A stretch of DNA of 64,000 bases, from contig CM043962.1 in NCBI GenBank assembly GCA_014529385.2, forward strand, positions 129,084,074 through 129,148,073, written 5' to 3'. Shown one piece after another: positions 27,897 to 40,800 of this stretch. The notes under the pieces were generated by a model. The model was not told the DNA's origin. It searched no databases and worked only from the letters and a program-made list of their open reading frames with translations. The first letter of the stretch is position 1. Every line of letters begins with the position of its first letter. Source of the stretch: Adiantum capillus-veneris (Eukaryota > Streptophyta > Polypodiopsida > Polypodiales > Pteridaceae). The translations under genes and the position numbers were made by a program.

Positions 27897-30800
27897 GTAA
27901 CTTGGTTTTATTTAGCAGGACTGTCATTGACACACAAGTGATAAAGTTTGTACACTACCTCTGTTTCTAATATTTTCTGCTTCTGCCTCAGTCGATTCGT
28001 CCGAGCCAGCAGGCCCTCCACCTCTCATACATGGAGAGGGGAAATCATTGAAAATTTTAGGCTTCAATCGGAAGCAGAGGGCAGCATTTGTGCAGATTTT
28101 GATGCGGTAATTGCTTATAATTTGATGTCCATTTCCATTTGACAAAATGTTTTTATCTGTAATTTTGTCTCGTATAGTAAAAGAGATAGAATCGCAGGCT
28201 CTTTATTTCTAACAAAAACTTGTCTTATGGAATGGGTTCGGAAAAATGGTCTCTTTTGTCACTTTTGTTTTACTGAAATGCCCTTTATTTTAATTTTTCG
28301 ATCTTCAAGTTCTTACATCAAACAGTTGGTAGTCTTGTCTATGCTGCTTGTTGTCCTCTCATGTCAGATGCATGAATTTTCAACATCGGATATAAGATAT
28401 TTGGCCAAGGTGCAATTGATACCAAATAAAATTGTGGCAGAAAAAATATTTTTATTCTATTTTACTGCGTCAAAAAAACCTCAGGTCTTGTGCACTGATT
28501 TCGCAAGTCAGCTAAGTATACATTCCTAGGAACATGCAGGTTCAAGCACTTGTCGAATGTTCAGAAGTTAGTGCACTTTGTAAGAGATTCCAATCTGCTT
28601 GATTGAAGTGGTATAGGGTGTGCATAATCTGCTATGGGGTCTGTACACTTTTTGCCACATGCAGCATGGCTTCCCTTGCCATTACTATCTCAAAGGAAGG
28701 CATCCATAATCGGCATTGATTGGGCAGGTTTGGACTTGGAGATTTCAGCTGGAGTGAATTTCTACCAAGAATGAAACCAAAAACAGCAGAGGAAATTACA
28801 AGGTATGATCTTGACTTTTCAAGTATTTGGCCCATCTTTTGAAGATCTCTGTCAGTGAATTTTGGCTTCTATTTTCAGATATGGGACTCTTTTTTTAACC
28901 CATATTGCTGAGGATATATCGGACTCTCCAAATTTTTCAGGTAGTACAGTTAAAGCCAAGTGTTTTAGCCTTTGGCCTCTGGCCGTTTCTCCAGTTGTTT
29001 CCATTTTCCCAGATTTGTACCAGTTTTTTGGATTCTAGCCTGTTCATGGCCTATTGCCTAGTTATATCCCCAGCTTTGTACTTCCCCTGACAGGCTCATT
29101 CTAGAGCATCTCCAGGGGGCTTTTCAGTATTGGTAATCCAGCTCTATTTTTCTTACAAATAAATTAAACTATCTTAGAACTTTGAGGTAACAGCAAAGCA
29201 TTTCTTGTATTAAGTTGATGGTTTTGATAAGATAGTCTGTCTGTTGTATTTAGACGGCGTCCCAAAGGAAGGACTTCGAATTCAGGATGTTTTGGTGCGG
29301 CTTGCGATTTTACACCTAATACAAGACAAAGTAACTTGCCAAGCTCCATGGCCGTCTTTCATAAGTTATGTGTATTATGTGCATTTAACTATATTTGCTT
29401 CTTGAATAGGTGAAAGATGTCAAAGATGTATCCAAGATTGCTCTTTTTTCTGATGATGTCTACAAGAGGCTTCCTGGGCTGGTGAATGCCAGGTTTTGGA
29501 AGGAGCCACAGGATTGGAAGCTTCTGCAGGCCATCTTAAAGTAAGTTAACAGTCATGCTTGAGGGGAAATGATAAAGAAACTTTGTAGTTTTATGTGTGT
29601 TTCTCCGCAGGTCACCCTAAAGTAAGTTACAGCCATGCTGGAGGGGCCGTGAGAGAGAAATCCTTTAGTTTAAACTTTTATGTGCGTAGCTCTTATTGAT
29701 ATTGTTCTGTTACAGGCATGGTTATGGGCGCTGGCAAGAAATAATCGAGGATACTGAGTCTGATCTGAAGTCTTACATTTGTAAAGAGTTGCAGCTGCCA
29801 TCTTCGGGGAATGTTTCAATGCTTGATGGCTCTCGGTCACCAACGAAAGTACCGGGTCAGGAAGGCAGTAGCTTCCCGAAAGAAGAAGCTGCGGGACAAG
29901 CCGTGGGCATTAATTCTAACCATGCAGGGGGGCAGGAAGATGGAGGAATAGGGTTTTCAGCAACTGAAAGGCCAGACGAACACCGCATACACAAGAGAAT
30001 GGTTGAGTTTTTGAAGAAACGAGTAGTGCTACTTGAAAGGGCCTTGAATGCAGAGTATCACCAGGAGTCTTTGGTCTCTGATCTGCCCAACCTTTTGTCT
30101 GTGATTTGGAAATTATAGCCTTTTTTTTCCTTGTGTGTTTCATTTGCTTGGCTGGCTTTGTGCTTGCAACTTTACGCAGGGTCAGTGCTTTTAGGTGTGG
30201 TCAAATCTAACGCATGCTAATACCTTTCAGGAAGAATCAAAAGTGGAAGGAGAAGCCATGGAAGATGCAGGTCAGACTGCCCCCCAGGCTACAGGAAATG
30301 ATGCTGAGGACTCTCACCCTTTTCTCACACTATTAGGTATATGGGATTCTGCCTACAAATGAGAGGATCTGTTAGGTCCTAGGATGTTATTCACGGTCAT
30401 TTTGTTCTTTGTTCATGCACCTAGCTACTAGATTTATACAAAGCAAAAGCATCTGCTTCTTGTGGCTCAAGCTACTCTTATCAGTAGTGTCAGTTGTTCG
30501 CCTATGTTGAGCTAAAAACTGTTTGGGGTGCAATGAGTTAAGTTTTTAATTTCCTTGTGGTAGAATCATTTGGAAGGACAAAAACTTAAAAGGCTGATTG
30601 GGACACCACATGCCCTTATAGTCAACATTAGCCACTATCAGTCACTCACAATGGGCATGCGTTCATTTCTTTAGTCATCAATGCTTTCATGCTTTGCTAT
30701 TTTCTCTAGACTCTAATATGAAATTTGAATTAGGCATCAATATTTTCAATGATTATTGGTCAAATTGTTTTGACAGCTCCAGAAGAAATTTCAGCATATG

Positions 30801-31392
30801 CTTATGATAATGAACCAAGAAGATTAGAGGTTGCTCGGATTTACAATGAGGTAGTGTCTTTGCCACTGCATGCTTTTGATGTACCAACCAGGCTTGCTTT
30901 GGCTTCATGCATTCTGACCTCACAGATTTCAAATTTCAGATTTGCAGAACGGTGAATGAGTGTGAAGTGGACGCTGCAGAGACGTACACTGGAAACAAGT
31001 CAGCTGGGATTCGATTGAGGAAAAGCTCTCGACAAGTTGATGGACTTTCAATAGACATGCAGAAGGCGTTTGTTTCGTTTCAGTCAACAGGGTTTGGTGA
31101 CCAGGTTGTGTATGGTGCAAATATCTTTGGGGATGAAGCCGATGCTATTTCGGAGGAATTGGATGAAGATGAAGCAGATTTAGACTCTGATGGTGAAGGG
31201 CAGCAAGCTGCAGCTCCAAGTGGACAAAAGCAAGAAGGTTCAGAGAAACCAAATTTGGTCTATGGCAGTATTAATTCACTATATTCTTCCAGTCCAGGCA
31301 TGACGATGGCAACAGAGTTCCCAAGGATGGCAAATGTCCCGGCCATTCCCAATCCTCAAAACAGTAATGACTTCAATTGGCCTTTTTCTTGA
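27737..31392 (+). CDS. PKL: CHD3-type chromatin remodelling ATPase, C-terminal exons (PICKLE-like)
   Basis: Ten exons (27737-27896, 27992-28106, 28728-28802, 28879-28940, 29254-29330, 29410-29540, 29716-30073, 30231-30336, 30777-30850, 30940-31392) join in phase to 536 codons and a TGA. All introns are GT-AG. The protein matches the region after the helicase domain of plant PICKLE: the acidic linker EDDLAGMASVSSDDEDEE, the GEGKSLKILGFNRKQRAAFV block, the SANT/SLIDE-like region through FSWSEFLPRMKPKT, HIAEDISDSPNFSDGVPKEG and ILKHGYGRWQEII, then KRMVEFLKKRVVLLERALN and RLEVARIYNEICRTVNE. PICKLE is a nuclear Mi-2/CHD3 remodeller linked to H3K27 methylation and repression of embryonic genes. Chromodomains, PHD finger and ATPase must lie left of the window. 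The upstream intron exceeds 27.7 kb. Exons have no stops, so the gene is probably functional; whether upstream exons exist cannot be seen. Confidence 0.93.
27992..28106 (+). CDS. PKL: PKL exon b
   Basis: Acceptor TGCCTCAG; donor CG|GTAATT. Encodes VDSSEPAGPPPLIHGEGKSL and ILGFNRKQRAAFVQILM. It starts the SANT/SLIDE-like C-terminal region. Leaves two bases of a codon. Confidence 0.93.
28728..28802 (+). CDS. PKL: PKL exon c
   Basis: Acceptor TTGGGCAG; donor AG|GTATGA. Encodes RFGLGDFSWSEFLPRMKPKT and AEEIT. Preceded by a 621-bp intron. Confidence 0.93.
28879..28940 (+). CDS. PKL: PKL exon d
   Basis: Acceptor ATTTTCAG; donor AG|GTAGTA. Encodes YGTLFLTHIAEDISDSPNFS. Confidence 0.93.
29254..29330 (+). 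CDS. PKL: PKL exon e
   Basis: Acceptor GTATTTAG; donor AA|GTAACT. Encodes DGVPKEGLRIQDVLVRLAIL and HLIQDK, close to the PICKLE block DGVPKEGLRI. Confidence 0.93.
29410..29540 (+). CDS. PKL: PKL exon f
   Basis: Acceptor TTGAATAG; donor AA|GTAAGT. Encodes VKDVKDVSKIALFSDDVYKR through FWKEPQDWKLLQAIL. Confidence 0.93.
29716..30073 (+). CDS. PKL: PKL exon g
   Basis: Acceptor TGTTACAG. Encodes KHGYGRWQEIIEDTESDLKS, a low-complexity middle, and KRMVEFLKKRVVLLERALNA. The inferred donor TTG|GTCTCT is weak, but it gives the right phase for the next exon. If unspliced, the frame stops 13 codons later at 30116-30118. Confidence 0.82.
30231..30336 (+). CDS. PKL: PKL exon h
   Basis: Acceptor CCTTTCAG; donor AG|GTATAT. 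Encodes EESKVEGEAMEDAGQTAPQA and on to HPFLTLL. Acidic and poorly conserved; supported mainly by phase and splice sites. Confidence 0.78.
30777..30850 (+). CDS. PKL: PKL exon i
   Basis: Acceptor TTTGACAG; donor AG|GTAGTG. Encodes PEEISAYAYDNEPRRLEVAR and IYNE, aligning with the ARVEIAQHYN region of PICKLE. Confidence 0.88.
30940..31392 (+). CDS. PKL: PKL last exon
   Basis: I chose the acceptor AATTTCAG at 30939 over the CAG 7 bp downstream because it continues YNE with ICRTVNECEVDAAE, matching the family. A 150-residue tail follows with an acidic run EELDEDEADLDSDGEG, ending NDFNWPFS and TGA. The tail after about residue 30 is not one I recognise. Confidence 0.88.
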   Translation: MCRTVNECEVDAAETYTGNKSAGIRLRKSSRQVDGLSIDMQKAFVSFQSTGFGDQVVYGANIFGDEADAISEELDEDEADLDSDGEGQQAAAPSGQKQEGSEKPNLVYGSINSLYSSSPGMTMATEFPRMANVPAIPNPQNSNDFNWPFS

Positions 31393-32800
31393 CATGTGAA
31401 TGTTTTGTATGTTTATTTATTTTACATATGTATAAATATCTATTGGCTTGTATGTATATATGTGTGTGTGTGTGTGTGTCTGTGTGATATGTATGTATAA
31501 AACAGGAGAGTGGGCTTCTGAATGTCCTAAAAAGGAAAAGTCGGTGGCTTTCCAAAATATTATTATGGAAGATGGATATAGCTATTCAGAGCTATCATCA
31601 ATGAAGTAGAGGGAAGATCTATAGGAGAGTTCCACTATGACTATGCTCACTAGAGAGACTATATTCTGAGAGGGTATTCTGGATTTGAAAGGGTTTCATA
31701 CTTTTCATAAGAATCTTGGATGGAAAAGTGTACCTTTTCTTCAGGTGCGAGAAAGGGTAGATCTTCTGCAAGAATACCATCGATACTAATAGCTGGAGAT
31801 TCTAGATCTCGTCTCTCTTCTTCACTTATTTCTCTTAGTGCTATATATATATATATATATAGGTATATGTGTATATATATCTATGTATGTATATACATAC
31901 ATATGCATACTTGTATAAAAGGACTTTGCTAAGTGGTAAATTTCTTACTTGCAGATTATCATCATCGACCTTTTGGATCCGCTGCATTGTAATTACAGGC
32001 CTTGCATTTCGTCACAGAGAAGCATTGAGTTCAAAAGGGACACAGTTTGTATAGGCTGGAGAAGAACAGGTTCTCTCGTGTACATAGTTCGCATCATTGC
32101 TGTAAGTTTCAATACAGGAAAACAATGAGGAGAAACAAAGAATTGCAGCCTTTCCACAGGAATGAACCCCACTAATACCGCATTTGGGACTAATACAATC
32201 ATCAAATTTTTGATACAAGCAACCAGCACAGAAGAGGCTGGAGGTCTTACTGTGGACGCTGTGTCGGCTCTCAAGCCAAATGTAATCATTGATGAGGTGT
32301 AGTGTCTAAATTCTATATTGTATGATTTTTACAGCTCCATGGACATCTCAATTCAATGCAAAGCAGCAGAAGCACGTTAAAGACTGATGAGCGGTGTGAA
32401 GCCTTTGTTTAAACCCTTACTCCACCTGCTCATATTCGAATTTGTATGTTTTTCTCTGCTTTGAATTCATACTGTGCATTTATTTGCATTCGCTGACAAA
32501 AAAAATTTTCGAGTAGTTTTTACACCTTGAGGTCAGTAACAATTGCACACCGTGAATGCCAGGATATCTTTGTTAGCCATGTGCTATCGATAATGGTTGG
32601 AATTCTAAATTACATCTTGGAGTGCGAGGAGCCCATTTACCACAGTACAATGTATCGGACACATAGGTCACCTGACTATATTTATTGATGAAGCCCAAGA
32701 GCTTTGGAACCAGTAATTAAGCTTTTCGTCTTCAAGGCTATAAAAGCCCTTCAATAAATGAAAAAAGGACACTGCTTTTTTAGTTCAACATTATTTTTTT
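31393..32800 (+). other. Probable 3' UTR and downstream sequence of PKL
   Basis: No ORF of note. It contains a GT run near 31461-31482 and an AT microsatellite at about 31842-31861. An AATAAA hexamer occurs at 32753-32758. The true polyadenylation site cannot be told from sequence. Confidence 0.45.
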
Positions 32801-34157
<1,357 letters not shown>

Positions 34158-34295
34158 AATGTTATATTAACGTCTTCAAAAGGCCAAAATGACCTATGAG
34201 ACCAAAAAGTTACAATTGGTGAATTTGATACCATGTTTGAGTACGGAAATTACAAAGTTACAAAGAACTAACATTAAAACACTAAGGAGAAAGGA

Positions 34296-34301
<6 letters not shown>

Positions 34302-34331
<30 letters not shown>
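34302..34331. repeat. Homopolymer of 30 G
   Basis: Thirty consecutive G followed by TGGGTG, directly beside the 3' side of the LINE remnant. The exact length may be a sequencing or assembly artefact. Confidence 0.85.
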
Positions 34332-34332
<1 letters not shown>

Positions 34333-34345
34333 GGGTGTTGTGGGT

Positions 34346-34852
34346 TCATATGAAATCTCTCATCGGTCGTTGTCGGATCCTATCGACCTCCTCCATGGTC
34401 AATACTTTGGTTGGGCGTCTTGCATGTCGAGTTAGAGTTATCTGTATCTTTTGTTGCAGCCTTCGTCGGTAGTGGGAAACCCCTTGAGGTCGTGGATGTC
34501 TGGATCTGCCAAGCTCCGTGGCTCGATCAAGTAGTGTACCTCTAGTATGAGTAGGCTCTGAGATCTGCTGTAGTGACTGTTCCGTTGGCTCTCCTCTGGT
34601 TGGTGTAAAGAAATCTGGGATTTGTCTCTGAGACTGTCTTTTCTTTGATGTCCTCAGCAAGCTCTCCCTAAGTCTGCGCAGCTCTAGCAGGAACAATCCG
34701 AGTGACCTCAACCCGGCTCGGATAATCTCATGTGGTACTGAGGCCTTAGCCCGAATCGTCCGAGCGATCATAGAGACCAGAAGCCTCTCCATACATCTCC
34801 ATCCATCTGTGTTGCCAGATCTCCCATGGTGGTCTACTGAGGGTCCCTCCAT
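34346..34852 (-). pseudogene. C-terminal region of LINE ORF2
   Basis: 168-codon frame, Arg-rich (SHYRRRLQQKIQITLTRHAR), in a different phase from the RT, so a frameshift lies near 34850. No cysteine cluster or RNase H is apparent. Confidence 0.5.
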
Positions 34853-35925
34853 AGAGCATAGCTGGAGTCACTAGAGTGTGTTCGCGGTTCCTGAAACTGA
34901 ACCTGTGAACACATCCTCTCCAGTCTTCCCAAAGCTGCATATGCTCTCGTTAGTCTAGTCTCTGATGCTCTCCTTAGTGAAAACACCGGTCCACCGAAGA
35001 CTACCCCAAGATAAGTATATGCATGTGTGTACTCCACAGTCTCCTGACAACACATAAATGTGGGTGCCAACCTCCTGACCCACTGTGGTGTGGTGTTGAA
35101 CACCATAACCTTGGTTTTCCCCAGATTGACAAACAATCCACTGTCACGAGTAAATGTATGCAAAGCATCCAAATGAGGTTGCATCCCCTCTCGAGAGTCA
35201 GAAATCAGCACAATATCATCAGCATATAGTAACAACAGAATCCATGTCCCTGCTAGCTGAGTCCCCCTGTTCCCCTGACGCTCTACATACTCCGAAAACT
35301 CATCCACATACATCCCAAAAAGAGTCGGGGATAGGGGGCATCCTTGCTTTACTCCAATAGTGGAGAGGACCATGTAAGACATTCCCTGACTGGTGCGTAC
35401 CCATCCCATTATTGTCCTGTACAGAGCAAGAATCCCCCAAATTAGCTATGTAGGCACACCCATGTCCTATAATCTGCGTATAAGTCTAGCTCTCGACACT
35501 GTGTCGAAAGCTTTGCGGGAATCCACAAAGCTATAATAGATCCGCTTGCCATGGTGTCTACCCTCCTCAATAATAGCTCTGAGTGTTAGAATTTGGTCAA
35601 GAGTGGAGAAACCTCTCCTGAAACCTGCTTGCCTTGGTGCTCTTATGTCCTCTCGCTCTGCCCATCTACTCAGCTCCTGTTCAAGAATGGATGCATACAA
35701 TCTAGCTAATGTGCGACCAACCATGATGGTGCGATAATTCCCGGGAATCATGGGATCTCCTAACTTGAAAATAGGCACAATCGTGGACATACTCCAAGTC
35801 TTAGGGAAGCCTTCATACATGGCTCGATTAAACATCATAGCCAGGAGCTCTGCAAGCATATCTCTGGCATGGATGAAGTGATCTGCTACCAGACCATCAT
35901 GATCGTGTGCTCTCCTTGTCTTCAT
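34834..35925 (-). pseudogene. LINE reverse transcriptase
   Basis: One frame with two stops between 35467 and 35410. It contains NYRTIMVGRTLARLYASILE, RAPRQAGFRRGFSTLDQI, FVDSRKAFDTV (the FxDxxKAFD box), GVKQGCPLSPTLFGMYVDEF and LLLYADDIVLIS (the YADD catalytic box), then the thumb (VNLGKTKVMVF). These are the ordered RT blocks of LINE ORF2. Catalytic Asp residues are present but the frame is interrupted. Confidence 0.88.
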
Positions 35926-36724
35926 CCTCTCAATAGCTTTCCTTACCCTCTCGATAATAAAGAAAGAACATGTCTCCGGGCATGCCTCTAGTGGGTCCGG
36001 CAGAGGTGGTTGTCCTGATACTGTGTAGAGAGATGCGGCATATTCCCCCCATGTCTCAGTGGAGGTGACCGTTGGTGGTGGTGAATGTTCGTGGAATATA
36101 TTCCATGCTTTGCCTGAGTCCTGACTTATAAATAACTGATACAGATCTTGCTCTAGCTAGGATGAATAAGCCCTTCTCTTTCGTCGCACTAGGCGGCGAA
36201 AGATAAGTCTATGTGTGGTAATACCCTTGAGCACTTCCCTCTGTAACTTGATGCTCGTCTCTCTACACTCCTCATCATACCAACTGTTTTGGGGCATTTT
36301 GCTAGATCGTCTCTGTGTCGTCTCCGTGTAGGCTGGCTGTGGGGGTATGCTTTTGATGCTGCATCATGGAGCGTCTCTGTCAGTATTTGAGTGAGTTCAT
36401 CTAGTCGCCGTCCTTGCTCCTAGGTGCATAGCTTCTTGTATATCTCATCCATATACACAGAGTCCGTCTCCCTCATGAAGGTATACCGGATGTGTGTAGG
36501 GACCTCTCTAAATGGAGCTATGATGAATCGTTAGGGTGAAGGAAAAGATAGCATGATCAACTCCCACTCCAACTGGCCTAGTGCCCACCATGAAATCTTG
36601 AAAGAATGGAATGAGACGTGGCTAGGCCATAGCATAATCCACTGTGCTGGCACCATGTTGGTGTGGAAAGCAAGTAAAACCTCCAGCTGTTGAAAATCTT
36701 TGTAGGCCATTCAAAATGACCAAT

Positions 36725-37039
36725 CTATGTGCGGTTCCCATATCTATCAAGTATCCGTGTATTCCTCATCTTGTGATAAACTGGATAGACCCATCTCGGT
36801 AACGTCCAGCTCCTTAAGCATTTCCTCGAAAGTATCATAAAATATTGTCTGGTGGTGGGCAGTCCTAACATTGAAATCCCTAGTATGATAATGTCACCAT
36901 CCTTAGAAAACTCCCATATGTCATAATCCAAAATAGCAAAGGGGGATTGTCCCCTAGGTGATGCATATACTGACGTACTAGAAGCAAAGTAACAGATAGC
37001 AATGTAGAGGTATCTGCTCGTCTCTGCGCTGAGCCTCAC
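36725..37039 (-). pseudogene. LINE endonuclease fragment
   Basis: The frame has LYIAICYFASSTSVYASPRG and ILDYDIWEFSKDGDIIILG, the middle of an AP-like endonuclease. The conserved GDFN motif is then split by a frameshift near 36877-36880, after which the next phase reads DVTEMGLSSLSQDEEYTDT. The N-terminal part of the domain is missing. Confidence 0.7.
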
Positions 37040-37184
37040 TTACACGTACCTAGCATGCTCATCCTTGCGCGCTATATATATCAATGGCTGCAACTCCTCC
37101 CTGAATAGTGATGGATTTATCGCCTCGATAGACTGTCCATTTTCCTTGCTACGGGCTTCATGCATCTTCTTGAGCTCGCTTGCT

Positions 37185-37823
37185 TTAATCTTGAGTTGAT
37201 TCGTGGTCAATTATTCCGCGGTCCAAAGCTTTTTTCCCTTTAGGAGACGGGATTGACGTAACACTTTCAATGCTCGGCTTATGTGAGGATACAATGCTCG
37301 GCTTATGTGTGTCGTTGATCCAAGAAATGGTTTCGGGCTTTATGTTAACTGGTTGAAGAATTTCATTGAGCTTCACGATTGCTTCGTCGAGGGTGTATTC
37401 ATTGGTGCACCATGGTGCATGGATCCCCTCAATCCTAACCGTGAGACAAAGAGATTCTTGTAATCGGCATTCTTGTAAGGCCGCCTGTATCTTGGTGTTG
37501 ATCTTCTCGTGTGTTGCGTTGTGGGCTTCCTTTTGGATCGCCTTGACAGTCTCAGTGAGGGAGGCTTGGACTTCGTGTGCTTTTGCGTGTAGAGCTTGTC
37601 TCTCTACTTCCTTTGAATCTTCAAGCTTACGCAAGCGTTGCTTGAGTTTTTCATTCTCTCCGATGAGGTCTTGGATTTGGTCCTCTAGGGTTGTAATCCT
37701 TGCATCTTGGTGGGCGATGGGATCTTTCCTTGGTGCAACTCCCACCGCAAGAAAGCTCTTGCATGTGGGCCCCGGAGTACCAGGGGAAGAAGACATTATT
37801 CTATCCAGAAGCTCCAAGCTCAA
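37185..37823 (-). pseudogene. Coiled-coil ORF, possible LINE ORF1
   Basis: 212 codons with a long heptad-like stretch (ITTLEDQIQDLIGENEKLKQ onward) and then VRIEGIHAPWCTNEYTLDEA. A coiled coil at the 5' side of a LINE suggests ORF1, but there is no RRM or zinc knuckle that I can identify. Assignment rests on position. Confidence 0.45.
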
Positions 37824-37833
37824 AGGCAGTTGA

Positions 37834-40800
37834 AAACTTTGCTAAACAATTTTTTTCCGAAAACCTTACAAAAGGCTCAAAACATCCAACTGTAAGTTGT
37901 GTCTCTTTGAAATCATTAGTTGTCATAAATCTCATCTTTCATGTGTAGCCAAGAAGTTGTAGTAGACATATTCCTTTAACAAACACCTAAGACACTAGAA
38001 ATTCTAGATCGATTTGCTAATGTTGTGCCACCAAAATTATTCAAAATGATATTCAAAAAGGTTTTCTTGACCTATCACTATCCAATGCTAGTATGAGGTT
38101 AAATACATTTCAAGCTTAAACTACATTGAAGTAACTTAAGAAAATTTTACACTTCAGATGCTCAAAGCAAAAGATTGGGACACTATGCTTTGTATAATTA
38201 GAGATAGAAATTTCATTTGTCAAAAGGTGTTGATTACAATTGCAAAACCAAAGTAGGGTGTAGACAATTGTTTTGTTGCAAGTTCAGGGTTAAGTATACA
38301 TTTTTAGTTTTGAGGGTGGAAAAGCTAAACTACGATGTTTTCTGCTTTGTTGTATAGTGCCATTAGGGAAATGCTTCGTACCCATGTTATTGTGTCGCCC
38401 TAAACACCCATAATCTCTTGAACCACACATGAAAAATTAGATTTAGGGATGATGTGATCAATGCTCTATGGGTATTTGCCAATCTTTCTCAAAACCACCG
38501 CTCTTGCTCCATTTCAACTTCTTTTGTCTTGTTGGTGACTGAGGGGGCAATTGTGCCCACTGAAGGATGTCATTCTTGTATTTTTGGCATGCAATCCTAT
38601 TGTGATTTCTTCTTTGTGGATGGGATAATTTTCTTCTTCTTTGCACTTGGATTAAACCCGCTTGAAAACTTTCTACGTATTGAGCTCCTAGATGCAACTT
38701 GTTTGATAGATTGCGTATGGTATACTTGTTTCTTATCCGCGATCGCTTGCTCATTTTCGTTGCGTGCTCTCTCCTCGTCCTGTGACTTTCTCCTTTCCTC
38801 CTCTTATTGTTGCCTTCTCCTCTCAAAGTCTTCTTGATCCTTCTTTCTCTTACTTCTCCTCTCTCTTTTATCTCTTTTCCTCCGTTTTTCCTTCTTTGCA
38901 TGTGAGCCTTTAGGAACATTATACTCGAATATTGTCTTGGTGGGTTTTCATACTCTACCACCAATAAACTTTCTTGAAGTTGCTTGCCCTATAGCCATCT
39001 ATTGTGCATGTGTAAAGTCTCAGTCATGCTTTCTTTGTTTGCTAGAGAGCCTTCCTTGTCTTCTTGGGCTTCTTACTCTCCTCCTCTTTTAAATATTTTT
39101 GCACCTCCTCCCTCATAATTTGGCAACCTCTGTTCCTCTTCATCCTTCTCTCTTTGCTTGCAGAGGGAGAAGGAAGGACTGCCGGGTGGATTTGGCAAGG
39201 GCACTTGGTGACAAAAACTATGTCAAATAGTAAAGGCATCATCTCCATGAAGTGGAAGTTGATGTTTTTGTGTGGTATCAATGATAGCCGTGCCATGGAC
39301 TGCCTTATGGGTAAACACATTGTTGGTGCTCATCATCCGCCATGGCATGCAACAAGGGAGTGTATGCTAAAGATGGTGGTGTACAACTTGCAAATGACAA
39401 ATAAACTTAACATTTTGATTTTTGACTTATAGAGCATTTTAAAACTTAAAAATACTTGATAAAATATGTAAGAAATGTAAAAAACTTTACACTAAACAAA
39501 CATTGTATACAAAACAAGGGAAGGCATCACAAAAACACCATGGTTAATTACTATATGTGTTTATCATTGAGTAGGACCAATTGAATAAAAAAGGTTAGTT
39601 TTCTATCCTTCTCGCTTGGTTAACATCCACAGATGGAGCCAATTTCTTGCACTTGAGAAATGCTACAATTGTGGTTGTAATTGTCTTACGTCAATTACTT
39701 TAGTAATCTTGCATCTTAGAATCATTTTGACATAAGAATATCTTACTCTCTCGTCCCACCAAAACCCTATTGAACGAGTTGAACATCTCATGCAATGCAT
39801 TGCTGGTTTTTCCTCTCACCTCTATTTTTGAAGTAGACTCCTTTAGCTTGATAATGTGAATGCTCCCTTCTTTGACTACTCCAAATGCCTGATGAATCTT
39901 ATGTGTCAAGGAAATATGCAACATGCACAAAAGGTATGTGTTGCAAACAAATATATATTTTTTGAATTATAACTCCCAAACAAAAAGAGAGGAGAAGCTT
40001 TGCCCATTGTGTGTGCTTCTTGATGCCCTCTTATTCTTTGTTAGCTCTACCAGATCACCATGGAGACCCACAATTGAAAAATGTCTTCATTAAACCTTGC
40101 ATGCCTTCTTTGCTCCTTTTCTTGGCTCCATATTTTTATAGTAGTTAATGAGGAGCATTACCAACTTGTCAAGGATTCTAAGAGATGCATGTAGAGTGCA
40201 TACATGAACATTGGCTAGCGGACTGTGTAGAATAGGTGTCCTCCTAAGGGTGCCTTGAGAACATTGTAGTAGTGCCTTATCATTGTTATTTGCAAACTAG
40301 ATGCACATTTTGTTGAGTTGACTTCACCTTTTCCACTCAAGCTTTTTAACCATTTTTCGTATCCCTTGCACTTGTGCCTTCAATGATCATTGAAACTTTA
40401 TTGTGGCAACAAAAATGCACAAAAACAAAGAGAGCAACTTGATTTCACCCCAACATAAAGTTTACGTAAGCTCTTTAAGAGTGCCATTCAACCAGAGACT
40501 TACAAGCTTTGACCTCCTTGTGGTTGTTGAGAACAACATTAACAATGTGGGCACGATTGAAAGACCAGCCCATTGAAAGCCGCCTAAAAGCTTTCAATGT
40601 CAATTTCTTTTCAAGATTGACATCTATAAGGTATTTGAAGCACTTTGAAGAGACCCTTTGCCCTACAACTTGGTGTGAACAATCTATACAAAGCTGCATA
40701 TTCCTTGAAAGTAATCATGTGCTATCACATACTTCCATTATTTCTTGGGGTGTCACAATATTCCTCAATTCAAAACAAAATCTCTCACACAAAAGTTGGG

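Larger units (their letters stand above)
34332..37833 (-). mobile_element. Decayed LINE (non-LTR retrotransposon)
   Basis: Minus-strand order: coiled-coil ORF (37185-37823), partial AP-like endonuclease (36725-37039), reverse transcriptase (34834-35925), C-terminal frame (34346-34852). There are stops, frameshifts and probably a deletion between the first two parts. The RT type has no LTRs or integrase nearby. Boundaries are estimates: I found no target duplication and no poly(A) tail. Confidence 0.8.

Noticed and set aside
31720-32289. Additional coding exon or gene downstream of PKL
   Set aside because: The PKL frame ends with a clear stop at 31392. Frames here are short, include AT microsatellite, and show no conserved domain.
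38454-38837. Plus-strand 127-codon Phe/Cys/Ser-rich protein
   Set aside because: It is the complement of a purine-rich Arg/Lys minus frame and looks like low-complexity composition rather than a gene.
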